From Pseudomonadota bacterium (GTDB lineage Bacteria > Desulfobacterota > Binatia > Binatales > Binataceae): a stretch of 64,000 nucleotides of DNA. How positions within the stretch are numbered: position 1 is the first letter of the stretch; each line of letters begins with the position of its first letter. Under the pieces are notes generated by a model, which saw only the letters and a list, made by a program, of their open reading frames with translations, did not search any database and was not told the origin of the DNA. The position numbers and the translations under genes were made by a program. Of the stretch, positions 9,034 through 17,609 are shown piece by piece. The DNA is taken from the NCBI GenBank assembly GCA_021324755.1, contig JAJPIL010000009.1:113109-177108 (forward strand), in the 5' to 3' direction.

Positions 9034-10326
9034 TTAAGCATCCTGAGCGAGCCGAAGCCCCGAGAATTGCCAGCGCGCGTCGTGCGGGAAAAAGTTGCGG
9101 TAAGTCAAACGAACATGGGAGGGTGGCGTTGCCCACGAAGCGCCCCGCAATACCATCTGATTCACCATAAACTTGCCGTTGTACTCGCCAAGACCGTCGG
9201 GCCAAGGGCGAAATCCGGGATACGGAACGTAAGGGCTTCGCGTCCACTGCCACACGAGGCCGACCATCTGCTCGAGCGCGCCCGCCCCACGGGCAGTGCG
9301 TTCTGGCCGCGCAGCGTCGCATGTGCGAGCGTCGACCATCGCCTGATGCCATAGACGCGCGGCGACCTCCCACTCCTGTTCGGTCGGCAGACGAGCACCT
9401 GCCCATCGCGCGTAAGCGTCAGCTTCATAATAACTCAGATGGCAAACAAAGTCCTCGTCCCTGAGCGGGGCCATACCGTTCATGGTATAGACCCACCACT
9501 GCTCGCCGCGCCTCTCCCAGTAAAGAGGCGCTTGCCAACCAGCTTTCTGCACTAGATTCCATCCATCAGCAAGCCAAAAGCGCCAATCTTGGTAGCCACC
9601 AGCCTCGACAAATTCGCGAAACTCGCCGTTGGTGACCAAGCGCGAAGCGAGGCGAAACGGGCGTAAATATACCTGGTGAGCGGGGCATTCGTTATCGAAC
9701 GCAAAGCTGTCCCCGGCGTGACCCACTGTGTATACGCCGCCGTCAAACTCGATCCATCGAAGCTCGGACGGCGAGATACTGCGGGGCTCGACCGCGCCGT
9801 AAGCTGGTCGGAGCGGGTTAGTCCACAAATTGTACTTGATGTCGGTAACGATTAGTTCCTGATGTTGTTGCTCGTGATGCATGCCAATCCATATCAGCGA
9901 GCCCACTTCGGCTAGCTCGTCCGGTCTAGCTCGCTCCAAGAGCTCTTGCATAGCCTTATCGACGCGAGCGCGGTACGAGTAAACCTGCGCCACCGTGGGG
10001 CGCGAGAGCAGTCCACGCGCTGGCCGATAATACTGCGGTCCGACGGCGTTGTAGTACGAATTGAAGATGAACTGATAAGCGTCGTCGACCGGCCGGTAGC
10101 CGTTCAGGTATCGTCTCAGTACGAACGTCTCAAAAAACCAGGAGACGTGACCGAGATGCCATTTCGTGGGGCTCACATCAGGCATCGCCTGCAGCATGTA
10201 GTCGTCGGGCTCGAGCGGCTCGCACAATCGCTCCGTGGCCCGGCGCACATCAAGATACGCTTCTAGCAACGAATCCCTGGAGGAGGGAACATCAGCAAAA
10301 AGCAATTTCGTATCCATCGTACGCAT
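9034..10326 (-). CDS. egtB: ergothioneine biosynthesis sulfoxide synthase EgtB
   Basis: DinB-like N-terminus (WHLGHVSWFFETFVL, HEQQHQELIVTDIKY) plus FGE-sulfatase domain (GARLPTEQEWEVAA, LRGASWATPPSHVRLTYRNFFPHDARWQFSGLRLA). Confidence 0.95.
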   Translation of the reverse strand: MRTMDTKLLFADVPSSRDSLLEAYLDVRRATERLCEPLEPDDYMLQAMPDVSPTKWHLGHVSWFFETFVLRRYLNGYRPVDDAYQFIFNSYYNAVGPQYYRPARGLLSRPTVAQVYSYRARVDKAMQELLERARPDELAEVGSLIWIGMHHEQQHQELIVTDIKYNLWTNPLRPAYGAVEPRSISPSELRWIEFDGGVYTVGHAGDSFAFDNECPAHQVYLRPFRLASRLVTNGEFREFVEAGGYQDWRFWLADGWNLVQKAGWQAPLYWERRGEQWWVYTMNGMAPLRDEDFVCHLSYYEADAYARWAGARLPTEQEWEVAARLWHQAMVDARTCDAARPERTARGAGALEQMVGLVWQWTRSPYVPYPGFRPWPDGLGEYNGKFMVNQMVLRGASWATPPSHVRLTYRNFFPHDARWQFSGLRLAQDA

Positions 10327-10736
10327 TCACCCCAAGCGCGGGCCTTCGCTTGCGTCAGCATCTGGGATGGGAAGCAACCGGTAATGAGAGCGCCCTACAC
10401 TCCGCTCATTGAGATCAGCGTGCCTTAAAGCGCAGAGGCCGCGCAATAGGCAGAAGCATTGCGTGTCGGCGCTCGACAAGCGGTTCATGGCGGCAAAGGC
10501 TCGCTTCTAGCGCATTCAGTGTCGGTGCGACCTGTCAGCGACTGGAACTCGGCGAGAAATTAAGATCGGTCAACATCCCGGCAAGCATCCTCGGCAAGTT
10601 GCGAGAAAGAGACCGTTAAAAAAGAGGTATCGCTACGGACATGAAAGCCCCAAACGCACCGGGCGCGGTTTCCCAACATGAGGCGGTTTGTTAATTGGTT
10701 CGGAAGAGCTACGCCACAAAGGAAGTCCGAGAAATA

Positions 10737-11864
10737 ATGAGGATTCCAATAGATCGCGTCCACGGCGGCAACAGAGCCCCGGGCGTCGTCGACTTCAGTA
10801 TCAGCGTCAATCCTTTCGGCCCACCCGCAGAAGCGTTGCAAACCATTTGCGAGAGCGCTCACGAGGTGGCTTTCTATCCCTCGCCTTACAGCGAGGCGCT
10901 GGTTGGCGCGATTGCTAGACGCAACGGCCTTGATCCGAGCGAAATTCTGGTAGGCAACGGCTCGACGCAGCTTATCTATCTGCTCGCGCGCGTGCTAGCT
11001 CCAGAAGTAGCGTTCGTGGCAATTCCAACGTTTAGCGAGATCGCCAACGCGCTTTGGTGCGCGCGCTGCGCGGTCGAAGGCTTGATACTTGCTCGCGAGC
11101 GCAACTTCGAGCTCGCCGAGACAGACGTCGAGTTCGCTTTGAAGCGCGGGGCACAGGCAATTTTTATCGGCAGACCGAACAGTCCCACCGGCAGCCTGCT
11201 CAAGCTTGCCGCGGCCCGCAGGATCGCGGCGTTATGCGAGCGTTATCGCGCCTGGTGTGTTTTCGACGAGGCCTTTATCGACTTCGTTCACGAAAAGCAA
11301 TCGTGTGTCACTTTATGCCGTGAATTCCCCAGGGTCATCGTTTTGCGCTCGCTGACCAAGATATTTACGCTTCCCGGTCTGCGTGTCGGCTACTGTGTCG
11401 GCGCTCGCGACGTTATAGGGCGAATGCGCGAGGCGCTGGAACCATGGTCGGTAAATGTGCTCGCCGAACTGGTAGCGCTCAAATGCCTTGAGATAGAAGG
11501 CGCTTTCGTCGCACAGACGCGCAATCTAATACATCGAGAGCGGCAGTTTCTCCAGCGTAGCCTTGGGCAGATCGGTGGGATAAGAGTTTATTCGTCGTGC
11601 GCCAACTTTCTCATGTTCGAGGTAGACTGCGAAGACCGGCGTGGAAACTTCGGGCGTTACATGCTCGAGCACGGCGTCGCGGTGCGCGATTTGCGGACTC
11701 TGCCAGGATGCGGTCCCGGAATGTACCGAATCGGAGTACGCTTGCGTCAAGACAACGAGCGTTTTCTTGCTGTCGTCCAGAGTTACTTCCATTCTCACCC
11801 GGTCAGCCTTTCGGTCTCCCAGACCGGGCCGGTGTCCAGGTCGGAACTTCGAGGCGATCTCTGA
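10737..11864 (+). CDS. class I/II PLP aminotransferase, CobD/HisC-like (threonine-phosphate decarboxylase type)
   Basis: HGGNRAPGVVDFSISVNPFGPP, VGNGSTQLIYLLARVL, RSLTKIFTLPGLRVGYC; ATG at 10737 chosen as the likely start within ORF 10695-11864. Confidence 0.85.
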   Translation: MRIPIDRVHGGNRAPGVVDFSISVNPFGPPAEALQTICESAHEVAFYPSPYSEALVGAIARRNGLDPSEILVGNGSTQLIYLLARVLAPEVAFVAIPTFSEIANALWCARCAVEGLILARERNFELAETDVEFALKRGAQAIFIGRPNSPTGSLLKLAAARRIAALCERYRAWCVFDEAFIDFVHEKQSCVTLCREFPRVIVLRSLTKIFTLPGLRVGYCVGARDVIGRMREALEPWSVNVLAELVALKCLEIEGAFVAQTRNLIHRERQFLQRSLGQIGGIRVYSSCANFLMFEVDCEDRRGNFGRYMLEHGVAVRDLRTLPGCGPGMYRIGVRLRQDNERFLAVVQSYFHSHPVSLSVSQTGPVSRSELRGDL

Positions 11865-12000
11865 TAGCAAAACAATCGTCGTCCCATCCGCTGCTGCAAT
11901 AAATCGCCCAATAATCAGGCGCCCTGGCTCAAAATTCGATAGCGCCGCTACATCTTTTCGCGGGTTACGCTGAAAGGTCATAAAGCTTTCGAGACAACGC

Positions 12001-12486
12001 TCACCACTCAAGCTGGGTCCGCTCGGGATCGACCCGAAAGCATTCGTACTCCCGGGTCATCAATGGGCTCGATAAAATGAAATCGGCGGTAGCACGGTTG
12101 CACGCAATCGGGATGTTGTACATCACTGCCACCCGCAAAAGCGCCTTGACATCGACGTCATGGGGTTGCGGCGTCAGGGGATCCCAAAAGAAAATCACAA
12201 AATCGATTCGACCCTCGGCCACGGCTGCACCAACTTGCTGGTCGCCTCCCAGCGGGCCGCTCAGAAAGCGGGTCACTTGCAAACCCAGCTCGCGCGAGAG
12301 AAGCAGACCGGTCGTACCAGAGGCGAACAGTTCGTGCTGACTGAGCGTGTCGCGATTGTAGCGCGCCCAATCCAGCAAGTCCGCTTTGCGATTATCATGC
12401 GCTATAAGCGCGATCCGCTTTTTGGGAGCCATCTTAAATACTGCAACCTGCATCATGGTCGACCCACTTCTTTCACCCGCGAACAT
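12001..12486 (-). CDS. mgsA: methylglyoxal synthase
   Basis: KRIALIAHDNRKADLL, SGTTG, GPLGGDQQVGAAVAEGRIDFVIFFWDPLTPQPHDVDVKALLRVAVMYNIP. Confidence 0.95.
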   Translation of the reverse strand: MFAGERSGSTMMQVAVFKMAPKKRIALIAHDNRKADLLDWARYNRDTLSQHELFASGTTGLLLSRELGLQVTRFLSGPLGGDQQVGAAVAEGRIDFVIFFWDPLTPQPHDVDVKALLRVAVMYNIPIACNRATADFILSSPLMTREYECFRVDPERTQLEW

Positions 12487-12800
12487 TCAAACCGGCATCT
12501 CTAAGCATTTCGACTGCACCATTCACCCACTATCTGTGCTAGCATTCGCCGTGCCAGGGCGGAGATGGCAAGTTATGCCTTCTCGCTACTAAAACGCGTA
12601 GTGTTCAACTCGGTTCAAAGTATGGGCGGAGCAGGAATATGCTCGCCACTTGCATGCTGATTTGCAAATTGAGAAAAGTTGAAATTTGGAGCAAAAGAAA
12701 AGAATCCAGGCAGCTCGGAGTCTGATTTCACCGAGCTCAGCTTAGGCGTGCTCAAATCGAGGTGCCGAGGGTGCGCTTGTATCTTGCTTGACCCAGCGGG

Positions 12801-13724
12801 CTACTTTTTCGTCTGGGGTTCGCCGCCGGCTGCTGGCAATTCAAACCCAGCCCATCGTTCCAGAAGGGTGATTACCGCGGTCAAATCAGCCTCCGCTCCA
12901 AGCGCGTCGCGCGCAAAGAGCATGTGCTCCTCGGTAGCTGTCAGCATTGGGGCGGGCACATCCATTGACCTGGCAAGACGGGCTGCTATCGTTAAGTCCT
13001 TGGCCATCAGTCCCACCGTAAAGCCGTAGTCGAAGCTACGGGGCAGCACCGCTTTAGGTATTTTCACTTCGACGGCGTGAGAGCGAGCCGTTCCAGTCTT
13101 CCACACCTCGACCATCGTTTCGGGGTCGAGCCCCGCGCGAGCTCCGATCAGGAGCGCTTCGCACGACGCCCACATCGCGACAGCCGAGAGATAGTTGTTC
13201 AGCGCCTTCATGGTGTCGCCCGCGCCAATGGGACCGACGTGTCTGATAGAAGAGCACATGTGGGCAAGCAATCCCTTGCACCGGGCGAACGTTTCCGAGT
13301 CGCCGCCGACCATCGCCGATAGCTCGCCGGTTTTGGCGCGCGGCACGCCCCCGCTCACGGGGCTATCGAGCATCGCGATCCCCATTTCCGCAAGCTCCCG
13401 TGCAAGCGACCGCGTAGCGCTCGGCGCAGAGCTCGACATGTCTATCAGTACCTCTCGTTTGAAGCCTCTTACTGCACCCCGATTCCCCAGCATCGCTTCG
13501 CGCACCTCCGCATCGGTCGGCAGCATCGTTATGACGATCGTTCCCTCGAGTTCGTCGGGAAAGCGGGAGACGGGCACGCCGAGTTCTTTAAACGGAGCCA
13601 AAGCGGCCTCGGAGATGTCTGCCACTGCTAGCCGAACGCCGGCCTGATGGAGTCGTCGGGCCATCGGATTACCCATCCGTCCTACGCCGATAAAAAGTAC
13701 GCTCTCTTTTTCTTCGCGATTCAT
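12801..13724 (-). CDS. NAD(P)-dependent oxidoreductase, 3-hydroxyisobutyrate dehydrogenase family
   Basis: FIGVGRMGNPMARRLHQAG, DSPVSGGVPRAKTGELSAMVGG, KALNNYLSA, GLMAKDLTIA. Confidence 0.92.
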   Translation of the reverse strand: MNREEKESVLFIGVGRMGNPMARRLHQAGVRLAVADISEAALAPFKELGVPVSRFPDELEGTIVITMLPTDAEVREAMLGNRGAVRGFKREVLIDMSSSAPSATRSLARELAEMGIAMLDSPVSGGVPRAKTGELSAMVGGDSETFARCKGLLAHMCSSIRHVGPIGAGDTMKALNNYLSAVAMWASCEALLIGARAGLDPETMVEVWKTGTARSHAVEVKIPKAVLPRSFDYGFTVGLMAKDLTIAARLARSMDVPAPMLTATEEHMLFARDALGAEADLTAVITLLERWAGFELPAAGGEPQTKK

Positions 13725-14074
13725 TGCTCGAATTCCCCTTCTGCCGAAATCCTTTATAAACCCGTGAATTACGTTGCGCCTGGGAGACGGTCGCAGCGCT
13801 TATGGGATTCACGGCCGAGTTTTTGCTTGACGGGAGATTCGTCGTTGTCTGCGAAGCAACGCCTTCTCAAGATATGTCACCGATCGCGAAGGGGCTGCAA
13901 GCAGCTCAGCCTGCGATGCGATTGCACGGCCGAGCGTTAAGAAAGCGCGAAGTTTTGGCGGGTGAGACGGCGAGCGATTAGAATATATCGTACTAGCCAA
14001 AAGATGGGTGGAATGAGACTTGGCATGCCAGGCAAAGACTCTAACGTCTCACCCGCGGTCGGACACAGCTTGGG

Positions 14075-15466
14075 TTAAGCGTTGAAGGGTCTAGCTTGCG
14101 CCTTATCTCCCCAGCTCGCAGCTAGACGCTTGAGCTTTTCATGAACGCCCCCCATTGGCACCTTATTCGGCGGCAAGTACTTTTTGGGAAACTTGGCGAT
14201 AATTGTGTAGTTCGGGTCGACTACGTTTGCCACGTGAGTTTTGGAAACCTGGGAGACGAGCTGGTAGGCGTCCATCAGCGAGAGGCCGAAGTCGGTCGAG
14301 AGCCAGCGCACCATCTGCGTATAGGCTATACGGAAGCAATCTTCAAGCGGCCTGTAGCTCCCAGCGGTCATTATATACTCGTCGTTTTCCAGACGTGGCC
14401 AGTCGACATAAACATTCTTTATCACGTCGACCGTAAGCGTAGTGTACATCGCGCCCTCGACCGCAACGCCACAAACTTCGCCTTCGCTTTGTGAGTAGTG
14501 GCCATCGCCTATACTGAAAAGAGCGCCCTCGACGTTCACCCCGAGGTAGATCGTCGTTCCCGCTCTCGCTTCTGGGCTATCCATGTTGCCACCGAAGGCT
14601 TCAGGTACCAAAACGTTGCGCACCTCCATCGCTTTAGGTGCAACACCCACCGTGCCGTGAAAGGGCATCAGCGGTATTTCCACGCTCATGTCCGAATCGT
14701 TAGCCTGGTAGACCACCACTCCGCGGTCGGGCTTGACCTGGTACATCCAAACCACCTCCGGCAGCGCGGGATTCAGCAATTGGGTGTAGATCGTACCGGT
14801 CAGACTGCCGAACAGCGGAATCGTGCAGCTCGCGGCCCAGTCGCGGGCAGGCTTGAGGTCGATGAAGTGGATAGCCAAGGTATCGCCGACCGAGGCTCCT
14901 TCGACGTAAATCGGGCCGGTCTGAGGATTGACGAACGGGAACTTGAGCACCTTCGTGGGAAGGTCGTTTTTAGAGCGGATCCCGCCGGCGAAGGCGTCTT
15001 CGGTCCAAAGACGGACGAGCTGACCGGGTTTGACCGAAATAATCGGCTTGTAGCCGCCAAATGTCCACGCGAAATTGTCGGGCTTGGGCTTGAACGCTAC
15101 CTCAGGCAAATCAGTCTGACTCGGGTTGGCAAGCGATTGAACGTCGACGGCCGCCTCGGCCTTAGTTACCAAGGACGAGAACTTTGGCAGCGCGAGCAAC
15201 GTTGCAGCCGCGCCAGTCGTGGCCATCAGAAACCGGCGTCGAGCGAGATCCACCTTCTCGCCGGTCGCTTGAGCAAAGTCTCTTATCCTAGCCTCGACTT
15301 CTTCCTCGTTGTCTTTCGGGGAAAGTAACTTGCGCGCCTCTTCTTGGGGGCTTTCTTGGTCAGGATGTCGCCATGCGTGGCTGAAAGCGTGCCGATGCAA
15401 ACTTTCGCCCCTGGCGCTATCGCTCTGCGTAGGTCTTTCATTCGATTCATCTAAATCCCGTTTCAT
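14075..15466 (-). CDS. acetamidase/formamidase family protein with internal Tat-like signal
   Basis: 463 aa; FmdA/AmdA-like core (EGASVGDTLAIHFIDLKP, PLFGSLTGTIY); RRRFLMATTGAAATLLALP at about residue 76; strong SD (GGAGGAGGGAACG) before the ATG at 15466. Confidence 0.9.
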   Translation of the reverse strand: MKRDLDESNERPTQSDSARGESLHRHAFSHAWRHPDQESPQEEARKLLSPKDNEEEVEARIRDFAQATGEKVDLARRRFLMATTGAAATLLALPKFSSLVTKAEAAVDVQSLANPSQTDLPEVAFKPKPDNFAWTFGGYKPIISVKPGQLVRLWTEDAFAGGIRSKNDLPTKVLKFPFVNPQTGPIYVEGASVGDTLAIHFIDLKPARDWAASCTIPLFGSLTGTIYTQLLNPALPEVVWMYQVKPDRGVVVYQANDSDMSVEIPLMPFHGTVGVAPKAMEVRNVLVPEAFGGNMDSPEARAGTTIYLGVNVEGALFSIGDGHYSQSEGEVCGVAVEGAMYTTLTVDVIKNVYVDWPRLENDEYIMTAGSYRPLEDCFRIAYTQMVRWLSTDFGLSLMDAYQLVSQVSKTHVANVVDPNYTIIAKFPKKYLPPNKVPMGGVHEKLKRLAASWGDKAQARPFNA

Positions 15467-16086
15467 CGTTCCCTCCTCCGATATGGTTTGCCGTAATTAT
15501 ATCGGGCGCCTCTGTCTCAACGTCAGGCGCTCCTCGAACACCGCTCTGCCAATTTGAGACTTTCAGGAACCTCATCGCGAATGTCCCCGTAGCTAACGCT
15601 TTAGACCTGCCGCTTGACTTTAGCTCGGGGTCCCCCGAGGCGAGCTGACCGAGAAGTTTCGGCATAGCCCGAGAGCTGCTAACCCCGAAAAGTCACTATC
15701 GTTTTGCGTAAGCGACGGTGCTCCGTCTGTCAGCGCTCGCTTCGACGTGGTCGAACCTAATAGCTGATGGGGAAGCTAAGCGACTGCAAACTCCCTGCCT
15801 GACGGTTCTGACGCACAGTTAGCCGGTCGAGCAAAACGTACTTTTCTGCTCAAGGCTTTAACGACCGAGTCCGCTGACCCCCCTTAAGCTCCACAGAGAG
15901 CGGTTTAAAGAAGCTTACGCCTTGCCGATGGAACGGGCAAGTTCCAAATTCGACAGTTCTGGTCTAGAACGACTGACCAAATTTAAGCGGGCGGTTTAAG
16001 TCTTTCTCTTTCATGGGGCAGCCTTTGTCGCTAAGTTGCAATGATTACGGATCAAGTTTTATCGTCAGCGACAATAACGACGAACG

Positions 16087-16115
16087 TTAAACCGTTTTGC
16101 TGCTGGGTATATAAT
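16087..16115 (+). promoter_or_regulatory. putative sigma-70-type promoter upstream of the selenoprotein gene
   Basis: TTAAAC (16087-16092), 17-nt spacer, TATAAT (16110-16115); the -35 match is weak. Confidence 0.4.
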
Positions 16116-16257
16116 ACAGACGCAAAAACATGGCGTGTCTGGTTAATGCGCGTGGAGAAAGCTACGACTTCTGGCTGTCGCGTGCGGCTTATCGCTGTTC
16201 GCTGAACCAGAGCCTGGCACGCGGGATAGTCGTGGAAAGCCTGGTAAGGAGACGCTC

Positions 16258-17148
16258 ATGGCTGATGACTACGTTCGGTACATAGAACGGACCAGGGAAT
16301 ACTATTTAGCTGAAGGCTACAATAACCCATATCAATGGGCTCATTTCGAGGATATTCCGTTCACCCCGCTCACGAAGTCTCTGCGCGAATGCCGGGTGGG
16401 ACTCGTCACGACGAGCGACATAGCCGTGCGATCGGCGACGGGCGAACGAGAGCGAGTAGAGGCTCAAACTCAGGTCGGCGGCGTATACTCGATCCCCTTC
16501 GATACGCCGGCCGAGCGATTGTTTAGCCGTAACGAGTTTTACGACCGCTACGAGACGAACCTCAACGACGTGAATGCCTATTGCCCAGTAACCCGGCTTA
16601 GAGAGTTTGCGACCGAAGGAAGAATCGGGTCGCTGCCCCCGCGTTTTCACGGCGTTTACACGGCTTATAGCAATCGCCTGATTATGGAGCGAGACGCGCC
16701 CGAAGTGCTCAGGCGCTGTCGCGAGGACAAGGTGGATGCTGTGATTTTGACTCCCATATGACCTGTCTGCCACCAGACCGTGAGTCTGGTCGCGCGCCAT
16801 CTCGAAGCCAACGGCATTCCGACCGTGATCTTCGGCGTCGCTCGCGATATTGTCGAATACGCGGGCGTACCGCGGTTTGTCTTCACGGATTTTCCGCTCG
16901 GTAATCCGTGTGGCAAACCTTTCGACGCAGCCATGCAAAGAGCGATTCTCGAAACCGGATTTGATCTGCTCGAGCACGCCACTGGTCCCGGAGTTACGGT
17001 TACGACGCCTTTTGTATGGAGCGAGGACGATTCGTGGAAAAAGAAGGTCTTTACTAAAGAGCGTCCCTTTATGGAGGGCGAAGTGCTCGAGCGCTGGGAA
17101 AAAGCTAAGGAAAGGTACCGCCGCCAAAAAAGGGAAGGAAACGTGTAG
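16258..17148 (+). CDS. glycine/sarcosine/betaine/D-proline reductase selenoprotein B-like (GrdB/PrdB family), predicted Sec at codon 168 (TGA 16759-16761)
   Basis: ORFs 16258-16761 and 16780-17148 are in the same frame and separated only by TGA; read-through gives ...VDAVILTPI-U-PVCHQTVSLVARHLEANGIPTVIFGVARDIVEYAGVPRFVFTDFPLGNPCG...; SD AAGGAGA before the ATG. Confidence 0.88.
16772..16790 (+). promoter_or_regulatory. candidate bacterial SECIS hairpin
   Basis: ACCAGAC-CGTGA-GTCTGGT: perfect 7-bp stem (16772-16778 / 16784-16790), 5-nt loop with G at position 2, loop starting 17 nt after the TGA. Confidence 0.75.
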
Positions 17149-17191
17149 CAAAAGAACAGGAGTTTTGTCGACTTTTTAGCGGAGCGCTTCG

Positions 17192-17464
17192 ATGTCAAAC
17201 CCGTCAGACAAGATAAGTTGCTCGGGCGCAGAGGTCATCGTATACTCCTCACCGCTCTGCCCGGCATGCGAACAACTGAAAGCTTACCTTCGCAGACGAG
17301 GCATAAGCTTTAAGGTGCGAGACGTAATGGTTGACGAGGAAGCGGCGGCATTTCTGGAGGAACGCAATATTCGTTCAACGCCGGTGCTGTCGGTGAACGG
17401 CAAACTCGCCGTGGGACTAGACGTTGAGCAAATAGAAGAATTGCTGGCCGACGTGGAATCCTAG
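17192..17464 (+). CDS. glutaredoxin-like protein
   Basis: VIVYSSPLCPACEQLKAYLRRRGISFKVRDVMVD (CPAC), STPVLSVNGKLAVGLDVEQIEELL. Confidence 0.9.
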   Translation: MSNPSDKISCSGAEVIVYSSPLCPACEQLKAYLRRRGISFKVRDVMVDEEAAAFLEERNIRSTPVLSVNGKLAVGLDVEQIEELLADVES

Positions 17465-17609
17465 CGCTCAGCGGTTGGGCAAGTACCCGGATCCGATCGG
17501 AGCTAACCGAACAATATCACTGGCGGCTTAAGGCAAAAACGACGCTGTACGACACACCTCGCCTTGAGGCTAACCTCAGCGCACGCAACCAAAAAAGTGG
17601 GGGGACGTA

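Noticed and set aside
14498-15328. 276-aa + strand ORF
   Set aside because: Antisense to the acetamidase/formamidase CDS; His/Arg-rich translation with no family features.
16130-16279. 49-codon ORF upstream of and overlapping the selenoprotein start
   Set aside because: No SD-like sequence and no protein-like features; likely chance ORF in the 5' UTR.
16306-17151. 281-aa minus-strand ORF opposite the selenoprotein
   Set aside because: Antisense shadow. The + strand frame gives a recognisable family on both sides of the TGA, with good SD.
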